Program-made: the position numbers and the translations under genes
NCBI GenBank assembly: GCA_018396395.1
Contig: JAGTQN010000106.1
Span: forward strand, 1 to 5,602
Length of the DNA stretch: 5,602 nt
Source: Candidatus Bathyarchaeota archaeon
Lineage (GTDB): Archaea; Thermoproteota; CALKCG01; B24; JAGTQN01
Direction: 5' to 3'
Shown: positions 1 to 5,392 of the stretch, one piece after another
How positions within the stretch are numbered: the first letter of the stretch is position 1
How the letters are laid out: the number at the start of each line of letters is the position of its first letter
Notes under the pieces: generated by a model
Told to the model about the DNA's origin: nothing
Databases searched by the model: none
What the model saw: only the letters and a program-made list of their open reading frames with translations

Positions 1-145
1 TCATACTCGCGAGGATGGAAAGCCTGTTTTTATATTATTTCCAGATGCTTCTTTTCAGCCATCTTTTCAATCATTCTTTCAGCCATTCTAAACCTACCCC
101 TTCCCCCTCCCTCCTCGTCCTCCATCCCTACTTAGAGGACTTGGC

Positions 146-380
146 TCAGAAGTAGTAGGCAATGATCATGGCATCCAAGGAAGGAGCCTTCAAAAGGAAG
201 AGGCTCAAAGCCCTTAAGACCTTACGGCAGCTAAGCCCAGAAAGGTATAGATAAAGATAAGATATATAGCGTACACTACAATACCAGGCGTAGCGAGCCT
301 TTTCCCTCTTGAAGAGTTCGTTAGGCATAAGACACGAAGGATATAGGGCTTCCAAAAGTTTAAGGTTACAGCATCAAGGC
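146..380 (-). pseudogene. Probable relic of an archaeal IS transposase N-terminus
   Basis: On the minus strand a 69-residue reading frame runs from 355 to a stop at 146-148. The part from Met at 328 (MPNELFKREKARYAWYCSVR, then a stretch with LYLSGLSCRKV) has the look of the N-terminal helix-turn-helix region of archaeal DDE transposases of the IS6-like kind, in which an aromatic 'YAWY..VRY' stretch precedes 'LYL.GLS.RKV'. After about 60 residues the frame ends at a stop, and no catalytic DDE domain is visible to the left edge, so the gene is truncated or decayed. It begins exactly where homology of the neighbouring flavoprotein relic stops (near 381), which fits insertion of an element into that gene. 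No terminal inverted repeat or target duplication could be identified. The family assignment comes from memory of related sequences and is tentative; it could also be an unrelated short ORF. Confidence 0.4.
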
Positions 381-946
381 GCACTTTTGTGCCAAAATGG
401 CAATACATCTGAGCGAACTCCAAGGCGAGGGCTCTACCGCCTATCATCATAGATTCTGGCAGCTGTTTGAGTCTCAACGCTTCAACATTTGTGAGATAAT
501 CAACTTTGTCAATGCCTTTCAACTTGATTATGTTAGGAGACGAGTTTGGTGCTATCAGAAACTATCGTCTCTTAAAACTTCATTACCAATTTTGACTCAT
601 TTCCGGAAATGAAAACACCTTTCCCTTTCATAAAGCAGTGTTGGGCAAATTCTGAAGAACATCCATGTATTTGCTTTTCCTCAAGTACTTCACCACTCCT
701 TCTTTCTGCTCAATTAGTTTCGCAAAATCTATTGAAGTTTCACCAGTTTCAATTCCCCCTGAACATGTGATTTTGGCTAATCGTACATGTCACCAACATG
801 TGGCAAGTGTTCTGAAGGAATGCAACCTACATTCGCGCATGTCCCACTATTGTTCCCTTCTCGATCATCATAATTTTTCCAAGCTCTGAGGCTTTTATTG
901 CAGAGCCCGAACCTAAAATGATCAAATCATACTCTTTCACCAGCAT
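381..946 (-). pseudogene. merA: Mercuric reductase-like flavoprotein, degraded and 3'-truncated
   Basis: Reading the minus strand across frames reconstructs about 190 N-terminal residues of a MerA-like pyridine nucleotide-disulfide oxidoreductase, an enzyme that reduces Hg(II) to Hg(0) with NADPH and FAD. In order: VKEYDLIILGSGSA (FAD-binding start, from 940); IKASELGKIMMIEKGT; then, in another frame, GTCANVGCIPSEHLPHVGDM (845 downwards), holding the redox-active CX4C pair (codons at 837-839 and 822-824); GIETGETSIDFAKLIEQKEG and KYLRKSKYMDVLQNLPN (759-637); MKGKGVFISGNES (634-587); and IKLKGIDKVDYLTNVEALRL followed by LPESMMIGGRALALEFAQMY and HFGTKV (555-382). At least three frame changes plus in-frame stops (for example 827-829 and 777-779) rule out a working product. 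The glycine-rich deletion in 'SGSA-IKASE' removes residues normally present. The NADPH, central and interface domains are missing beyond 381. The start is GTG 940 or ATG 946, with a GGTGA-type ribosome site just upstream. The MerA family is the best fit, though another disulfide reductase relative is possible. Confidence 0.8.
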
Positions 947-970
947 CACCCATAAGTCGATGTTGAATCT

Positions 971-980
971 AGATATTTTA
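971..980 (-). promoter_or_regulatory. Probable leftover TATA box of the merA-like relic
   Basis: The minus strand reads TAAAATATCT at 980-971, about 30 bases ahead of the relic's start codons at 946/940. This is the usual spacing for an archaeal TATA box and a near-leaderless transcript. It suggests the relic descended from a separately transcribed gene. Whether it is still active cannot be told. Confidence 0.35.
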
Positions 981-1153
981 GTCCGTTGCTGTAAAATTTC
1001 AATATGGAGCATGAAGGGTACTGTTTGGGGCAAAAACGTTATAAATGTTTGCAGGGAATCCATAGCTCGATGTCTAGGTTTTCTTAAGGTAAGTTGCATC
1101 CTAGGCAGCGATATTCACATGCGAGGGCTATTCGTTCGGATGTGGTTAGTTCG

Positions 1154-1168
1154 TTATATTTTAAATAT
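1154..1168 (+). promoter_or_regulatory. TATA-box promoter of the HEPN-MNT pair
   Basis: TTATATTTTAAATAT lies 33-47 bases before the ATG at 1201, the right distance for an archaeal TATA box with transcription starting near 1187-1190. A GGTGG at 1191-1195 would act as ribosome-binding site. No further plus-strand gene lies upstream, so this is the likely sole promoter of the two-gene unit. No obvious operator palindrome was seen around it. Confidence 0.5.
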
Positions 1169-1200
1169 GTTGTTTAAGTTTAATTGTTACGGTGGCGTTT

Positions 1201-1596
1201 ATGGTTGAGAGGAGCAAGGACTGGATGGATCAGGCTGAAGGCGATTTGGAGCACGCAAAAAATGATTTGAGATCTGGTTTTTATGATTGGGCTTGTTTCT
1301 CAGCTCAGCAATCAGCTAAAAAGGCTGTGAAGGCGGTTTTTCAAAAACTTGGGGCTGAGGCTTGGGGATATTCGGTTTTCGATCTATTAAATAATCTAAA
1401 GGATAGAATTCAGGTTAGTGAGGAGCTTCTTGAATATGCTTTAGAGCTTGATAAGGCATATATTCCGACCCGATATCCGAATGCCCATCCTTCATCTTCG
1501 CCTAGGAGAAGATACACTAAAAAAGAGGCTGAAAGATTAATTGGATATACAGAAGCAATACTCAGCTTTTGTAAGGGTGTTCTTTCCAAAATTTAG
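1201..1596 (+). CDS. HEPN domain protein, putative toxin of a HEPN-MNT module
   Basis: A 131-residue, all-helical HEPN-domain protein of the archaeal type that pairs with minimal nucleotidyltransferases (COG1895/PF05168-like). The N-terminus MVERSKDWMDQAEGDLEHAK and the following FYDWACFSAQQSAKKAVKAV (about residues 27-46) are the family's signature first helices. GYSVFDLLNNL (56-66) corresponds to the usual 'GHSV..LL' turn. YIPTRYPNAHP (88-98) contains an R-x4-H motif, Arg91 to His96, which in characterised HEPN RNases is the catalytic element; Tyr92 lies inside it. Many members of this subfamily lack that His, so its presence favours an active RNase. ATG 1201 is chosen over an upstream in-frame GTG at 1192 because it matches the family start and has GGTGG at 1191-1195. 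The last 20 bases overlap the MNT gene, implying translational coupling. In related systems the MNT partner neutralises HEPN, in some by AMPylating a tyrosine; here that is inference. Confidence 0.88.
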   Translation: MVERSKDWMDQAEGDLEHAKNDLRSGFYDWACFSAQQSAKKAVKAVFQKLGAEAWGYSVFDLLNNLKDRIQVSEELLEYALELDKAYIPTRYPNAHPSSSPRRRYTKKEAERLIGYTEAILSFCKGVLSKI

Positions 1597-1906
1597 CAGA
1601 GAAGAAATTGTAAGGGAGATCGAAAGATGCGTTAGAAAATTCCATGAAAGCCTTGGATTATGTAAAGTCATATTGTTTGGCTCTTATGCTAGGGGCAACT
1701 ACACCGTTGCAAGCGACATAGATATTCTTATAGTTTATGATGACAAAAAATGCAACGAAAACGAAATACGCAAAACTTTAATGAAAAATATTAAACTTCC
1801 CAGAGTTGAGCTGCATATACTGTCAATAGAAAGCTTTAATGCAAGTTGCGGTCTAAGGTGGATAAAAACAATAGAAAATGAGGGCATAAAAATTCTCAAC
1901 AAGTAA
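1577..1906 (+). CDS. Minimal nucleotidyltransferase (MNT), putative antitoxin of the HEPN module
   Basis: A 109-residue protein of the DNA polymerase beta-like minimal nucleotidyltransferase family. VILFGSYARG (residues 31-40) followed by NYTVASDID (41-49) gives the complete GS-x10-DxD metal/nucleotide motif (Gly35, Ser36, Asp47, Asp49). Glu79 in RVELHIL is a candidate for the third carboxylate. The length is typical of the stand-alone family. The start is taken as GTG 1577, giving MFFPKFSREE, the usual beginning of this family; a TTG at 1541 would add 12 residues that look unlike it. The start lies 20 bases inside the HEPN gene, so the two are co-transcribed and probably translationally coupled. 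In characterised HEPN-MNT pairs the MNT acts as antitoxin by AMPylating or masking the HEPN protein. With its active site intact, this one may work enzymatically. It is A-rich compared with the right-hand genes, fitting an accessory origin. Confidence 0.88.
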   Translation: MFFPKFSREEIVREIERCVRKFHESLGLCKVILFGSYARGNYTVASDIDILIVYDDKKCNENEIRKTLMKNIKLPRVELHILSIESFNASCGLRWIKTIENEGIKILNK

Positions 1907-1955
1907 TGCCCTGGAGGAGTAAAGATTCTTTTATGTTCCTACTTCTGCTCTTTCC

Positions 1956-2376
1956 ATGGCCTTTGATGCGTGTGCTGAGATATCTGTTGATCGAATAAGA
2001 GTTTCTGTCCCATCCGACCTTTTGGAAGAGTTCCTCATATTATGTGTAAAATGAAGTTTAAGGATAGATCAAAAAGTCATTCAGGTCTCTCTTAGAAACT
2101 TCATATCTGATTTTGAGAGATTCGGCTAAGAAGAAGAGGAAGTGTTGGAGCAATCATTCTACTGTTTAACCATACTGTTAGGGGTTTAAAAGCTCGTTGG
2201 CAGGCATCTAGCATTTCATCAGAGCATCATAAACTCGACAATACATATACATATCGATGAACAAAAACCGTCTAAAAATCCTGGCAGTTAAAGGGGAAGG
2301 CGAAGTCCTTCAAGATTTAAATGAAAAACTGAGTGGTACTAGAGGGATACCATCAAGTTTTGGTAGACCAAAATAG
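1956..2376 (+). pseudogene. nikR: Frameshifted relic of a NikR-like (CopG family) nickel-responsive regulator
   Basis: Pieces in all three plus frames line up in order with NikR, a repressor with a ribbon-helix-helix DNA-binding N-terminus and a nickel-binding ACT-like C-terminus. From 1986 VDRIRVSVPSDLLEEF is the ribbon and first helix. KMKFKDRSK (from about 2048, shifted frame) and QKVIQVSLRNFISDFERFG (2070-2126) complete the DNA-binding domain, ending at TAA 2127-2129. VGAIILLFNHTVRGLKA (2144-2194, next frame) matches the 'G.I.LVYDHHVRGL' start of the metal-binding domain. FHQSIINSTIHIHIDEQ (2214-2264, next frame) carries the His-x-His pair of the nickel site. RLKILAVKGEGEVLQDLNEK and LSGTRGI (from 2269, another frame, ending at TAG 2374-2376) are the C-terminal strands and helix. 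The cysteine ligand after the His pair is not seen. At least four frame changes and two in-frame stops make it non-functional. The original start is unclear (ATG 1956 or a lost codon near 1980). It lies 49 bases after the MNT gene on the same strand. Confidence 0.75.
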
Positions 2377-2421
2377 GCTTTATTCTCTTTATCTCATTAT
2401 GGATCGTGTTAAGAGGTTCTT

Positions 2422-2605
2422 ATGAAGGTTCTGGCTTATGGTCCTAAGGCGATTAAACAGGTGATGAAGGGGACAGGCCTCTCCATGGCATCCTTGTTTA
2501 AACATACGGACAGCAGACGCCATCCTGCCACCTAACGTCCCTCAAGACGAGGGCGCCCTCATCCTGGAGGGCATAAAAGAATTCATGTCCATGCATGCTC
2601 AATAA
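2422..2605 (+). pseudogene. Unidentified decayed coding remnant
   Basis: From ATG 2422 a frame reads MKVLAYGPKAIKQVMKGTGL and stops at 2533-2535. In the next frame, 2509-2602 reads ADAILPPNVPQDEG then ALILEGIKEFMSMHAQ, stopping at TAA 2603-2605. Both halves have the residue make-up of real protein (a strand-like start with Gly-Pro, then an acidic helix), which suggests one small gene broken by a frameshift near 2480-2510. The family is not recognised. It follows the NikR-like relic by 45 bases on the same strand and could have been its partner or target gene. The alternative is chance open frames in non-coding DNA. The minus strand here shows nothing better. Confidence 0.3.
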
Positions 2606-2673
2606 GAAAATTTACTCCATGTATCATCAGCTTTTAGGAGCATAGAATTTTGATAGGTTCGATGGGGCCTTTC

Positions 2674-3465
2674 CTATAGGAGATACTCTATCACCATTCT
2701 TATACCCACAAAGATCATGAAGACTCCGAAGAACATTTGAAGGCGCCTTTCCTTAAGTTGCTTGGCTATCAGGGCACCAATCTGGGCTCCTATTATCACA
2801 CCTATGGCAAGAAGAAGGGCGTAGTGGGGGATTACGTTCCTCAAGTATAAATGCGTTAGTACGCCGAAGATCGAGGTAAAGACCATTGTGAACATGGAGG
2901 TGGCTACGGCTATATGCATAGGAACCCCTAGGAGAAGCCTCATGGCCGGAACCATGACAATCCCTCCGCCGATACCGAAGAGACCTGAGGCGAAGCCCCC
3001 GAAGAAACCCAAACCTAAGCACGAAAGGGGATTGGCATTGTACTCGAATGTGTTCTTGGCAGCATCTACAAGGTGCCTTCTCCATTTTTCCGAAAGGACC
3101 CTTGCCTTGGATGAAGGGCTCCTTGGGTTGAGGATCATGCGAAGGGAGGCGATGGCTATGAAGATGCCAAAGGCTGCTGAAAGCTCCTTTCCTCCAAAGA
3201 ATTCCGTGGCATAAGCTCCTATGGAGCTTCCGGGGACGCTTCCCAAAGCCAAGAGGATCCCTAGACCAGGATCGATTCTCTTCTGACGGAAATAGGCGAA
3301 TGTTGAGGATAGGGCTGTGAAAACGATCATCAGAAGACTCGTTCCGGCAGCTTGCTGGAAAGGGACACTGAATAGTATAACGAGGGCGGGCACCGCGAGG
3401 AAGCCTCCCCCAACACCCATCATGGAAGAGAGAATTCCTATAGCAAAGGCTAGTGGAATGAGCAT
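2674..3465 (-). CDS. TauE/SafE-family membrane anion (sulfite/organosulfonate) exporter
   Basis: A 263-residue integral membrane protein of the TauE/SafE family (PF01925), whose members move sulfite, sulfoacetate, thiosulfate or related anions across the cytoplasmic membrane. It has the family's duplicated architecture. The first repeat opens with GILSSMMGVGGGFLAVPALV (residues 10-29) and then QQAAGTSL (37-44). The second has ASGLFGIGGGIVMVPAMRLL (159-178) and then HIAVATSM (184-191). About eight hydrophobic segments are evident, with a basic loop around residues 112-135 (RSPSSKARVLSEKWRRH) between the halves. Length is normal and nothing is broken. ATG 3465 begins directly in the first membrane segment. 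A strong AAGGAGG ribosome-site look-alike lies 32 bases upstream (3504-3498), too far for this ATG, and an in-frame TAA at 3492-3490 blocks a long extension. The substrate cannot be read from sequence. It stands alone on its strand. Confidence 0.92.
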   Translation of the reverse strand: MLIPLAFAIGILSSMMGVGGGFLAVPALVILFSVPFQQAAGTSLLMIVFTALSSTFAYFRQKRIDPGLGILLALGSVPGSSIGAYATEFFGGKELSAAFGIFIAIASLRMILNPRSPSSKARVLSEKWRRHLVDAAKNTFEYNANPLSCLGLGFFGGFASGLFGIGGGIVMVPAMRLLLGVPMHIAVATSMFTMVFTSIFGVLTHLYLRNVIPHYALLLAIGVIIGAQIGALIAKQLKERRLQMFFGVFMIFVGIRMVIEYLL

Positions 3466-3553
3466 GATTTCGATAATAAAGAGGGCCGTTTACTTCGCCT
3501 CCTTGGCTTACGAATCCTTTGGAATATTCTAGCGTTACGATACTGCCTTATTA

Positions 3554-3601
3554 TCTTTCCCTTCGTCCCCTTTTCCTTCTCTTTTCTTTCTTTCTTTCGC
3601 C
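3554..3601. repeat. Pyrimidine-rich low-complexity tract with (TTTC)n
   Basis: The plus strand is almost purely C/T here, with one G at 3565, and ends in about four TTTC units near 3583-3598. It sits in the 202-base gene-free gap between the tauE-like gene and sepF. T-rich runs can end archaeal transcripts on this strand, but no plus-strand gene is visible just upstream. A compositional relic or an H-DNA-prone tract is equally possible. Confidence 0.5.
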
Positions 3602-3667
3602 TGAGCTGTAACCTAGCTTTCCATTAGCCCTATATCTTTTCCTTCATAGGATTGCATAGCGGATATC

Positions 3668-4006
3668 TTAGGAAACGCCTTTTTCCCTTCCCTTCCAAAT
3701 CCTTATCGATGCGGGAGTCAAGACAATCCTCTCCTCCCCAAGGCGAGCTATATCGCCATGAATGGAGGCGACATATTCGCGAAGTTCGTTTATAGCCTTC
3801 TTCACATCCTCTACACTTTTCATAGCCAAGGGAGCGATGCGCACGATGAGAATGTTACCAGCCTCGACCTCTTCCTTGATTAGGGCTACATCAGAAAGGT
3901 CCCTGAGGGGAAGGGCCTTGAGGTATGTGATTCTAGGGGAGCTCACAATTCTCCCCTGGACCTTTTCGGCTGTAGAAGGAGCCTCAGAAGGATTTGAAGA
4001 TTCCAA
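3668..4006 (-). CDS. sepF: Archaeal SepF-like cell division protein
   Basis: A 112-residue protein of the SepF (DUF552) family, which anchors FtsZ to the membrane at the division site. The core covers residues 27-105: YLKALPLRDLSDVALIKEEV (28-47), GNILIVRIAPLA (50-61), the helix SVEDVKKAINELREYV (64-79), and GDIARLGEERIVLTPASIRI (84-103), matching the archaeal SepF strand-helix pattern end to end. The start is uncertain. TTG 4006 has GAGGG nearby and is the only standard codon before an in-frame TAA at 4045-4043. Codons upstream of it read ISKIIGSEGLL, which resembles the amphipathic membrane-targeting helix normally at the SepF N-terminus; that would need a non-standard ATA start (4036 or 4024) or a sequence error. 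The gene lies 53 bases downstream of the PUA gene on the same strand and may be co-transcribed, although TTTAAA in the gap could be its own TATA box. Confidence 0.88.
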   Translation of the reverse strand: MESSNPSEAPSTAEKVQGRIVSSPRITYLKALPLRDLSDVALIKEEVEAGNILIVRIAPLAMKSVEDVKKAINELREYVASIHGDIARLGEERIVLTPASIRIWKGREKGVS

Positions 4007-4041
4007 GAGGCCCTCGCTTCCTATTATTTTGGATATATGCC

Positions 4042-4050
4042 TTTAAACAT
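4042..4050 (-). promoter_or_regulatory. Possible TATA box of sepF
   Basis: The minus strand reads ATGTTTAAAG at about 4050-4041 in the gap between the PUA gene and sepF. It lies about 36-44 bases ahead of TTG 4006, so a transcript could begin near 4020. If real, sepF can be expressed apart from the PUA gene; otherwise the two form one operon. Weak evidence. Confidence 0.3.
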
Positions 4051-4059
4051 TTGTACTTT

Positions 4060-4548
4060 TCAGGATATAGGCTTCACGGTCTTCCCTAGATTCCAGACCT
4101 TATCTCCAACGAAGTGGAATATTTCTACAACCTTGCCAGTCCTTTGTCCTTTGATGGCTATGGAGGATAGGAGGCTTATTCCTAGGGCTATGGCCTTTCC
4201 ATGAACTTCGTCCACGACCCTTACATAGGAGCCTACCTCGAAGTCCCCCTCAACTCGGCGAACTCCAGGGGCCATGACATCTGCCCCACGGCAGATGGCT
4301 GGGATGGCCCCCATATCCACGCCAACGGATGGAAGCCTCCGAACCAGTTCTTGGAAGAAAAGGGTTGGAAGGAGGTGCCCATCCTTTTCCATGAGGGCTG
4401 GAGAGCCATCAATAAGATACAAGGTAAGATCATCAGACTTTACCACTTCGACTTTGACCTTTGATGGTTCTAGGCTTAAACCGAAGCTCTCCTTAAGTTT
4501 CTTCAGAAGAACCTTCGTTTCTTTTCCACGCAAGGCAAAACGGTTCAC
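4060..4548 (-). CDS. PUA-domain RNA-binding protein, archaeal MCT-1/Tma20-like
   Basis: A 162-residue protein with the two-part layout of archaeal MCT-1/Tma20-like proteins (pre-PUA DUF1947-type domain plus PUA domain), whose eukaryotic relatives act on 40S ribosomal subunits in translation re-initiation and recycling. The N-terminal part starts MNRFALRGKETKVLLKKLKE (1-20) and continues with the LTLYLIDGSPALMEKDGHLL strands (41-60). The PUA domain is marked by PSVGVDMGAIPAICRGADVM (73-92) followed by APGV, the family's most conserved stretch, then GDFEVGSYVRVVDEVHGKAI (101-120) and GKVVEIFHFVGDKVW (138-152). Length is normal. GTG 4548 is chosen because the preceding TATA-like element puts the transcript start only a few bases away, and because it gives the family's usual beginning. 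SepF follows on the same strand. The role in translation is inferred from the family. Confidence 0.88.
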   Translation of the reverse strand: MNRFALRGKETKVLLKKLKESFGLSLEPSKVKVEVVKSDDLTLYLIDGSPALMEKDGHLLPTLFFQELVRRLPSVGVDMGAIPAICRGADVMAPGVRRVEGDFEVGSYVRVVDEVHGKAIALGISLLSSIAIKGQRTGKVVEIFHFVGDKVWNLGKTVKPIS

Positions 4549-4576
4549 ACGGATCAGAAAAAGCTTTTGATATCTC

Positions 4577-4585
4577 TAATATATG
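4577..4585. promoter_or_regulatory. Near-symmetrical TATA element between divergent genes
   Basis: TAATATATG on the plus strand reads CATATATTA on the minus strand. On the minus strand it lies about 30-37 bases before GTG 4548, the right place for a near-leaderless PUA transcript. On the plus strand it could drive the nuclease gene with a leader of roughly 60 bases, since no better TATA box was found before ATG 4674. The minus-strand role is the better supported one. Confidence 0.45.
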
Positions 4586-4673
4586 AGTTGCCGTTTTGAG
4601 AAAAAAAACCAGAGGACTTGAAACTTTGAAGGTTAAGAGCCACTATTGCCTAAGAAACTTGGGATAGGAGAGA

Positions 4674-5381
4674 ATGAGAAGGGGATTAAGTAGCGAAAGG
4701 ATTGCCCAAGGGCTCCTAAGGCGCATGGGATTCCGTATCATCGAATCCCATAAACGTATCCAAATCGGGGAGGCACAAGTGGCCGAAGTTGACATGATAG
4801 TCGAGTCCCCAGAGGGTACGCTCTACTGCGTTGAAGTGAAGGCTGGAAAGGTGGGAGTCAACGATGTACGACAGGCCCATGGAAATGCAGCCCTCCTGAA
4901 ACTTCAGCCCCTTCTGATTTGTAAGGGATTTGCAGATAAGGCGGCCGAGGTGGTTTCCAAGGAGCTCGGAGTTAAGGTCCTTGAGCTACCTGAGTTCTAT
5001 CATATTCTAAGCCCCGAGGAACTCGAATCCATCGTAAGGGAAGCCTTCAGGAGCGTTCTCGAAGAGTATGGGCTTTCACCCATCTCTTCTTTCGAAGATT
5101 TGACGCCCGAGGAGGTTAAGGCCCTCAAAGCCATTGCCTCGACGAAAAGCTTAGAAGAAGCCTGCAAGATCCTTGGTCTGGATGAGGGGGCGATCTCAGA
5201 CTTTTTAAGGAATCTACGAGCTAAGGGTTTCTTAAAATCGATGAAGGGCTATGAGGGATTAAGGATACAAGCCAAGAATTTGCTTGCCCACCTTAGCCTA
5301 AAGGAAAGGCTCGACCGTATCGAAGAGCGTTTAGCCCATATCGAAGCATGCCTTGAAGCCCTAAGGCGAGGGGCATCGTAA
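4674..5381 (+). CDS. PD-(D/E)XK nuclease-fold protein with winged-helix and coiled-coil C-terminus
   Basis: A 235-residue predicted restriction-endonuclease-fold (RecB-like/YraN-like) protein. Residues 1-110 form the nuclease core: helix SSERIAQGLLRRMGFRII (6-23) with Glu8, then VAEVDMIVE (37-44) with Asp40, then GTLYCVEVKAGKV (48-60), giving the Asp40...Glu54-Val-Lys56 catalytic signature. NDVRQAHGNAALL (63-75) is the following helix, with a Gln as often found in this fold. Residues 143-190 (LTPEEVKALKAIASTKSLEE, then ACKILGLDEGAISDFLRNLR) look like a winged helix-turn-helix. Residues 208-232 (SLKERLDRIEERLAHIEACL) form a heptad coiled coil for self-association. ATG 4674 follows GGATAGGAGAG, a good ribosome site. 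All catalytic residues are present, so a metal-dependent DNase is likely, but the target (repair intermediate or foreign DNA) is unknown. It has no methyltransferase neighbour, which argues against a standard restriction system. It is divergent from the PUA gene. Confidence 0.8.
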   Translation: MRRGLSSERIAQGLLRRMGFRIIESHKRIQIGEAQVAEVDMIVESPEGTLYCVEVKAGKVGVNDVRQAHGNAALLKLQPLLICKGFADKAAEVVSKELGVKVLELPEFYHILSPEELESIVREAFRSVLEEYGLSPISSFEDLTPEEVKALKAIASTKSLEEACKILGLDEGAISDFLRNLRAKGFLKSMKGYEGLRIQAKNLLAHLSLKERLDRIEERLAHIEACLEALRRGAS

Positions 5382-5392
5382 CATTAACATAG

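Noticed and set aside
30..125. Small minus-strand ORF of 31 codons (MEDEEGGGRG...)
   Set aside because: It is driven by a purine-rich tract, has no clear ribosome site and no recognisable family; chance frame most likely.
214..390. Continuation of the merA frame below 381 (to 214) as part of the reductase
   Set aside because: After HFGTKV the residues no longer resemble MerA. Another frame (Met 328 onward) looks more protein-like and transposase-like there.
397..1208. Plus-strand open frames at 397-612, 665-889 and 918-1208
   Set aside because: They lie antisense to the merA-like relic, have no protein-like composition or ribosome site, and the minus strand explains the sequence better.
2546..2563. 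Palindrome GAGGGCGCCCTC (2549-2560) as a terminator or operator
   Set aside because: The inner stem has no room for a loop, there is no U-run, and it falls inside a likely coding remnant; no supporting context.
2753..3532. Alternative-frame ORFs at 2753-3085 (minus), 2888-3214 (plus) and 3317-3532 (plus)
   Set aside because: These are shadows of the TauE/SafE gene, whose membrane repeats are unmistakable.
3604..3614. GCTGTAACCT at 3605-3614, matching a 10-base word at the merA/transposase junction (minus strand near 372), as an IS end
   Set aside because: A 10-base match of this kind can occur by chance, and neither side shows a longer repeat or a target duplication.
4201..4570. Plus- and minus-strand ORFs overlapping the PUA gene
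   Set aside because: They are other-frame shadows; only the PUA frame carries conserved motifs.
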